NCBI GenBank assembly: GCA_903909815.1
Contig: CAIVXG010000014.1
Location: forward strand, 1 to 64,000
Origin: an uncultured beta proteobacterium
GTDB taxonomy: Bacteria; Pseudomonadota; Gammaproteobacteria; Burkholderiales; Burkholderiaceae_C
Length of the DNA: 64,000 bases
Reading direction: 5' to 3'
In this document: positions 61,619 to 64,000 of the stretch, one piece after another
How positions within the stretch are numbered: position 1 is the stretch's first letter
Layout: the number at the start of each line of letters is the position of its first letter
Made by a program: the position numbers and the translations under genes
Notes under the pieces: model-generated
Told to the model about the DNA's origin: nothing
The model's database searches: none
The model's input: only the letters and a program-made list of their open reading frames with translations

Positions 61619-64000
61619 ATGGACCTTCCCAAACTTATTTCCGGCAAGCGTTTCACCCTGCCCCGCCCTGCGGGCTCGGCCGACGCCATGCTGCTGGCGC
61701 AACTGGCGCAGCGCGAAGCCGCATCCGGCAAGATCACCGCCATCGTCAGCTCGGACGCCACCGACGCGCAGCGACTGCTGGACGAGATGGCATTGTTCGC
61801 GCCGGACCTGCGCGTCGCGCTGTTTCCGGACTGGGAGACGCTGCCCTACGACAGCTTCTCGCCGCACCAGGACCTGATCAGCGAACGACTGGCAACACTG
61901 TGGCGGATTTCGCAGCGCGAGGTGGATCTGGTGCTGGTTCCAGCCACCACCGCGCTCTACCGACTGGCGCCGCCGGGCTTCCTCGCCGGCTATACGTTTC
62001 ACTTCAAGGTCAAACAACGACTGGACGAAGCCCGCCTCAAGTCGCAGCTCACGTTGGCCGGCTACAGCCATGTGACGCAAGTCGTGAGCCCTGGCGAATA
62101 CGCTGTGCGCGGCGGCCTCATAGACCTCTTTCCGATGGGCTCGCCGGTACCGTATCGGGTCGACCTGTTCGACGATGAGATCGACAGCATCCGAACCTTC
62201 GACCCCGACAGCCAGCGCAGCCTCTATCCGGTGCCCGAAGTGCGCTTGCTGCCGGGCCGAGAATTCCCCATGGACGACGAGGCCCGTGCGCGCTTTCGCA
62301 GTCGCTGGCGCGAACTGCTCGAAGGCGACCCGACCAAGAGCCGCATCTACAAGGACATCGGCAATGGGGTGGCCACAGCCGGCATCGAGTACTACCTGCC
62401 GCTGTTTTTCGACCAGACGGCGACCGTGTTCGACTACCTGGGCGCGCAGGCCACGGTGGTACTGCACGGCGATCCGGAGAGCGCGTTCCAGCGCTTCTGG
62501 CAAGACACGAAGGATCGATATCGCATCCTGCAAGGCGACCGCGAACACCCCACCCTTGCGCCAGAAGCGCTGTTCCTGAGCACCGAGCAGTTCTATGCCA
62601 GGGCCAACGACTACGCGCAGTTGGCGATCAAGGCATCTGTCCACGACGGGGCCGACAGCGCCTGGTTCCAGAAGCTGGAAGACCTGTCGGTGGTCCGCGG
62701 TGCCGAAAACCCGCTGGCCAAACTGCAGCAGCACATACAGCGCAGCGCACAGCGCGTGTTGCTGCTGGCAGAAAGCGATGGTCGACGCGAAAGCCTGCTC
62801 GATTTCTTTCGTGCCTCGGGCCTGAATCCGCCGGTGTTTGACTCGCTGCTGGAATTTCAGAGCAGCGACGAACAAGTCGGCATCGCCACCTCGTCGCTGA
62901 ATGTCGGTTTCGCCTGGGTCGAGCAGGGCATCGACTTTGTCACCGAGACTGAACTCTTTGCCGCGGGCCCGACCACGCGCCGGCGCAAGAAGCAGGAGCA
63001 GGTGAGCGATGTAGAAGCGCTCATCAAGGACCTGAGCGAACTCAACGTGGGCGACCCGGTGGTGCATTCGGCTCATGGCATCGGGCGCTACCGCGGCCTC
63101 GTCAACCTGGATCTGGGTCAGGTGCAGGCAGACGGTACGCCCGAGATGCAGGAGTTCCTGCATCTGGAATATGCGGACAAAGCAACGCTGTACGTGCCGG
63201 TGAGCCAGTTGCAGTTGATCAGCCGCTACACGGGCGTGAGCGCCGATGAGGCACCACTGCACCGCCTGGGCAGCGGCCAATGGGAAAAAGCCAAACGGCG
63301 CGCGGCCGAGCAGGTGCGCGACTCCGCCGCCGAACTGCTCAACATCTACGCCCGGCGCGCGGCCCGTGTGGGGCACCCGTTCCGCTACTCGCCCAACGAC
63401 TACGAGGTCTTCGCCAACGACTTCGGCTTCGAGGAAACTGCGGACCAGAAAGCAGCGATTCACGCAGTAATTCAGGACATGATTTCGCCACGCCCCATGG
63501 ACCGGCTGATCTGCGGCGACGTGGGCTTTGGCAAGACCGAGGTGGCGCTGCGTGCCGCCTTCGTCGCCATCACCGGCGGCAAGCAGGTGGCATTCCTCGC
63601 ACCCACCACGCTCTTGGCCGAGCAACACTTCCAGACCCTGGTGGACCGCTTTGCCAAGTGGCCGGTAAAGGTGGCAGAGATGAGCCGTTTTCGCTCGGCC
63701 AAGGAGATCACGTCGGCGATGAAGGGCATCGCCGACGGCAGCGTCGATATCGTTGTAGGCACGCACAAGCTGCTCTCCAAGGACACTCACTTCAAGGACC
63801 TGGGCCTTCTCATCATCGACGAGGAGCACCGTTTCGGCGTGAGGCACAAGGAGGCAATGAAGGCACTGCGCGCCGAAGTCGACGTGCTCACGCTCACCGC
63901 CACACCGATCCCACGCACTCTGGGCATGGCGCTGGAAGGACTGCGCGACCTGAGCGTGATCGCCACCGCGCCGCAACGCCGCCTGGCGATCAAGACCTTT
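61619..64000 (+). CDS. mfd: Transcription-repair coupling factor Mfd (5' part, runs off window)
   Basis: The first 794 codons of the ~1150-residue ATPase that removes stalled RNA polymerase and recruits UvrA. UvrB-like domains 1-2 ([40 protein letters not shown]), the RNA polymerase-interacting domain ([17 protein letters not shown], near residue 480), Walker [16 protein letters not shown] (~633) and DEEH box [12 protein letters not shown] (~734) are intact. ATG at 61619 gives [17 protein letters not shown], the family start. The frame is open to the window end. Confidence 0.95.
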   Translation, partial: MDLPKLISGKRFTLPRPAGSADAMLLAQLAQREAASGKITAIVSSDATDAQRLLDEMALFAPDLRVALFPDWETLPYDSFSPHQDLISERLATLWRISQREVDLVLVPATTALYRLAPPGFLAGYTFHFKVKQRLDEARLKSQLTLAGYSHVTQVVSPGEYAVRGGLIDLFPMGSPVPYRVDLFDDEIDSIRTFDPDSQRSLYPVPEVRLLPGREFPMDDEARARFRSRWRELLEGDPTKSRIYKDIGNGVATAGIEYYLPLFFDQTATVFDYLGAQATVVLHGDPESAFQRFWQDTKDRYRILQGDREHPTLAPEALFLSTEQFYARANDYAQLAIKASVHDGADSAWFQKLEDLSVVRGAENPLAKLQQHIQRSAQRVLLLAESDGRRESLLDFFRASGLNPPVFDSLLEFQSSDEQVGIATSSLNVGFAWVEQGIDFVTETELFAAGPTTRRRKKQEQVSDVEALIKDLSELNVGDPVVHSAHGIGRYRGLVNLDLGQVQADGTPEMQEFLHLEYADKATLYVPVSQLQLISRYTGVSADEAPLHRLGSGQWEKAKRRAAEQVRDSAAELLNIYARRAARVGHPFRYSPNDYEVFANDFGFEETADQKAAIHAVIQDMISPRPMDRLICGDVGFGKTEVALRAAFVAITGGKQVAFLAPTTLLAEQHFQTLVDRFAKWPVKVAEMSRFRSAKEITSAMKGIADGSVDIVVGTHKLLSKDTHFKDLGLLIIDEEHRFGVRHKEAMKALRAEVDVLTLTATPIPRTLGMALEGLRDLSVIATAPQRRLAIKTF

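Noticed and set aside
61613-63976. 787-codon open frame antisense to mfd
   Set aside because: mfd on the + strand has all family motifs; long antisense frames are common in GC-rich coding DNA.

Overview
The window looks like a 64 kb piece of a high-GC betaproteobacterial chromosome, most likely Burkholderiales/Comamonadaceae. This rests on gene content and order (holB-pilZ-tatD; hrpA, argA, ompR-envZ, ispF-ispD, mfd; selO-msrB-yciB-bolA-ppiC; pepA-holC beside lptFG; cbiX-cysB) and on protein style; no rRNA or database comparison was possible. It spans the replication terminus: a canonical XerCD recombination site (dif) lies at 33153-33180, and FtsK-type GGGNAGGG octamers point towards it from both sides.

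Left part (1-22.3 kb): an alpha-glucan utilisation island. A leftward operon malK-malE-malF-malG plus a lipoprotein GH13 amylase imports and trims maltodextrins. From the same intergenic region a rightward operon glgP-glgB-glgX-malQ handles intracellular glycogen/maltodextrin, ending in a translationally coupled MATE transporter. A secreted S9 peptidase and a secreted pullulanase follow. No glgA/glgC and no LacI-type regulator are in the window.

Middle (22.3-31.7 kb): a thioesterase-GNAT fusion, ygfZ, then mltG-tmk-holB-pilZ-tatD (cell wall, dTMP, DNA polymerase III delta-prime, pilus), an ankyrin-repeat exported protein, and a two-gene unit of a Rieske oxygenase and a glutamine-synthetase-like ligase that suggests amine or aniline-type catabolism.

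Terminus (31.7-33.2 kb): a ~1.44 kb element flanked by a 30-bp perfect direct repeat. The right copy is a full dif; the left copy keeps the XerC arm and central TGTATA but has a degenerate XerD arm. The element's first gene, whose start codon lies inside the dif site, encodes an HTH protein resembling the XafT (VC1465-type) Xer recombination activation factors of TLC-phi-like elements. With a ribbon-helix-helix-like ORF and two small ORFs, this looks like a miniature Xer-exploiting integrative element (IMEX) or satellite without a recognisable replication gene. It is the most interesting feature here.

Right part (33.2-64 kb): selO-msrB, yciB, bolA, ppiC, a frameshifted conserved gene, an orphan livK, a pepA-holC operon divergent from lptF-lptG, cbiX-cysB, a methionine-type aminotransferase, a peptide ABC importer (binding protein divergent from two permeases and a double ATPase), hrpA (carrying a small in-frame inverted-repeat insertion), argA, an OmpR/EnvZ pair, ispD-ispF and the 5' part of mfd, which runs off the end. 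Two intergenic clusters of a dispersed GTCATTGCGAG-type inverted repeat flank the aminotransferase-to-hrpA interval.
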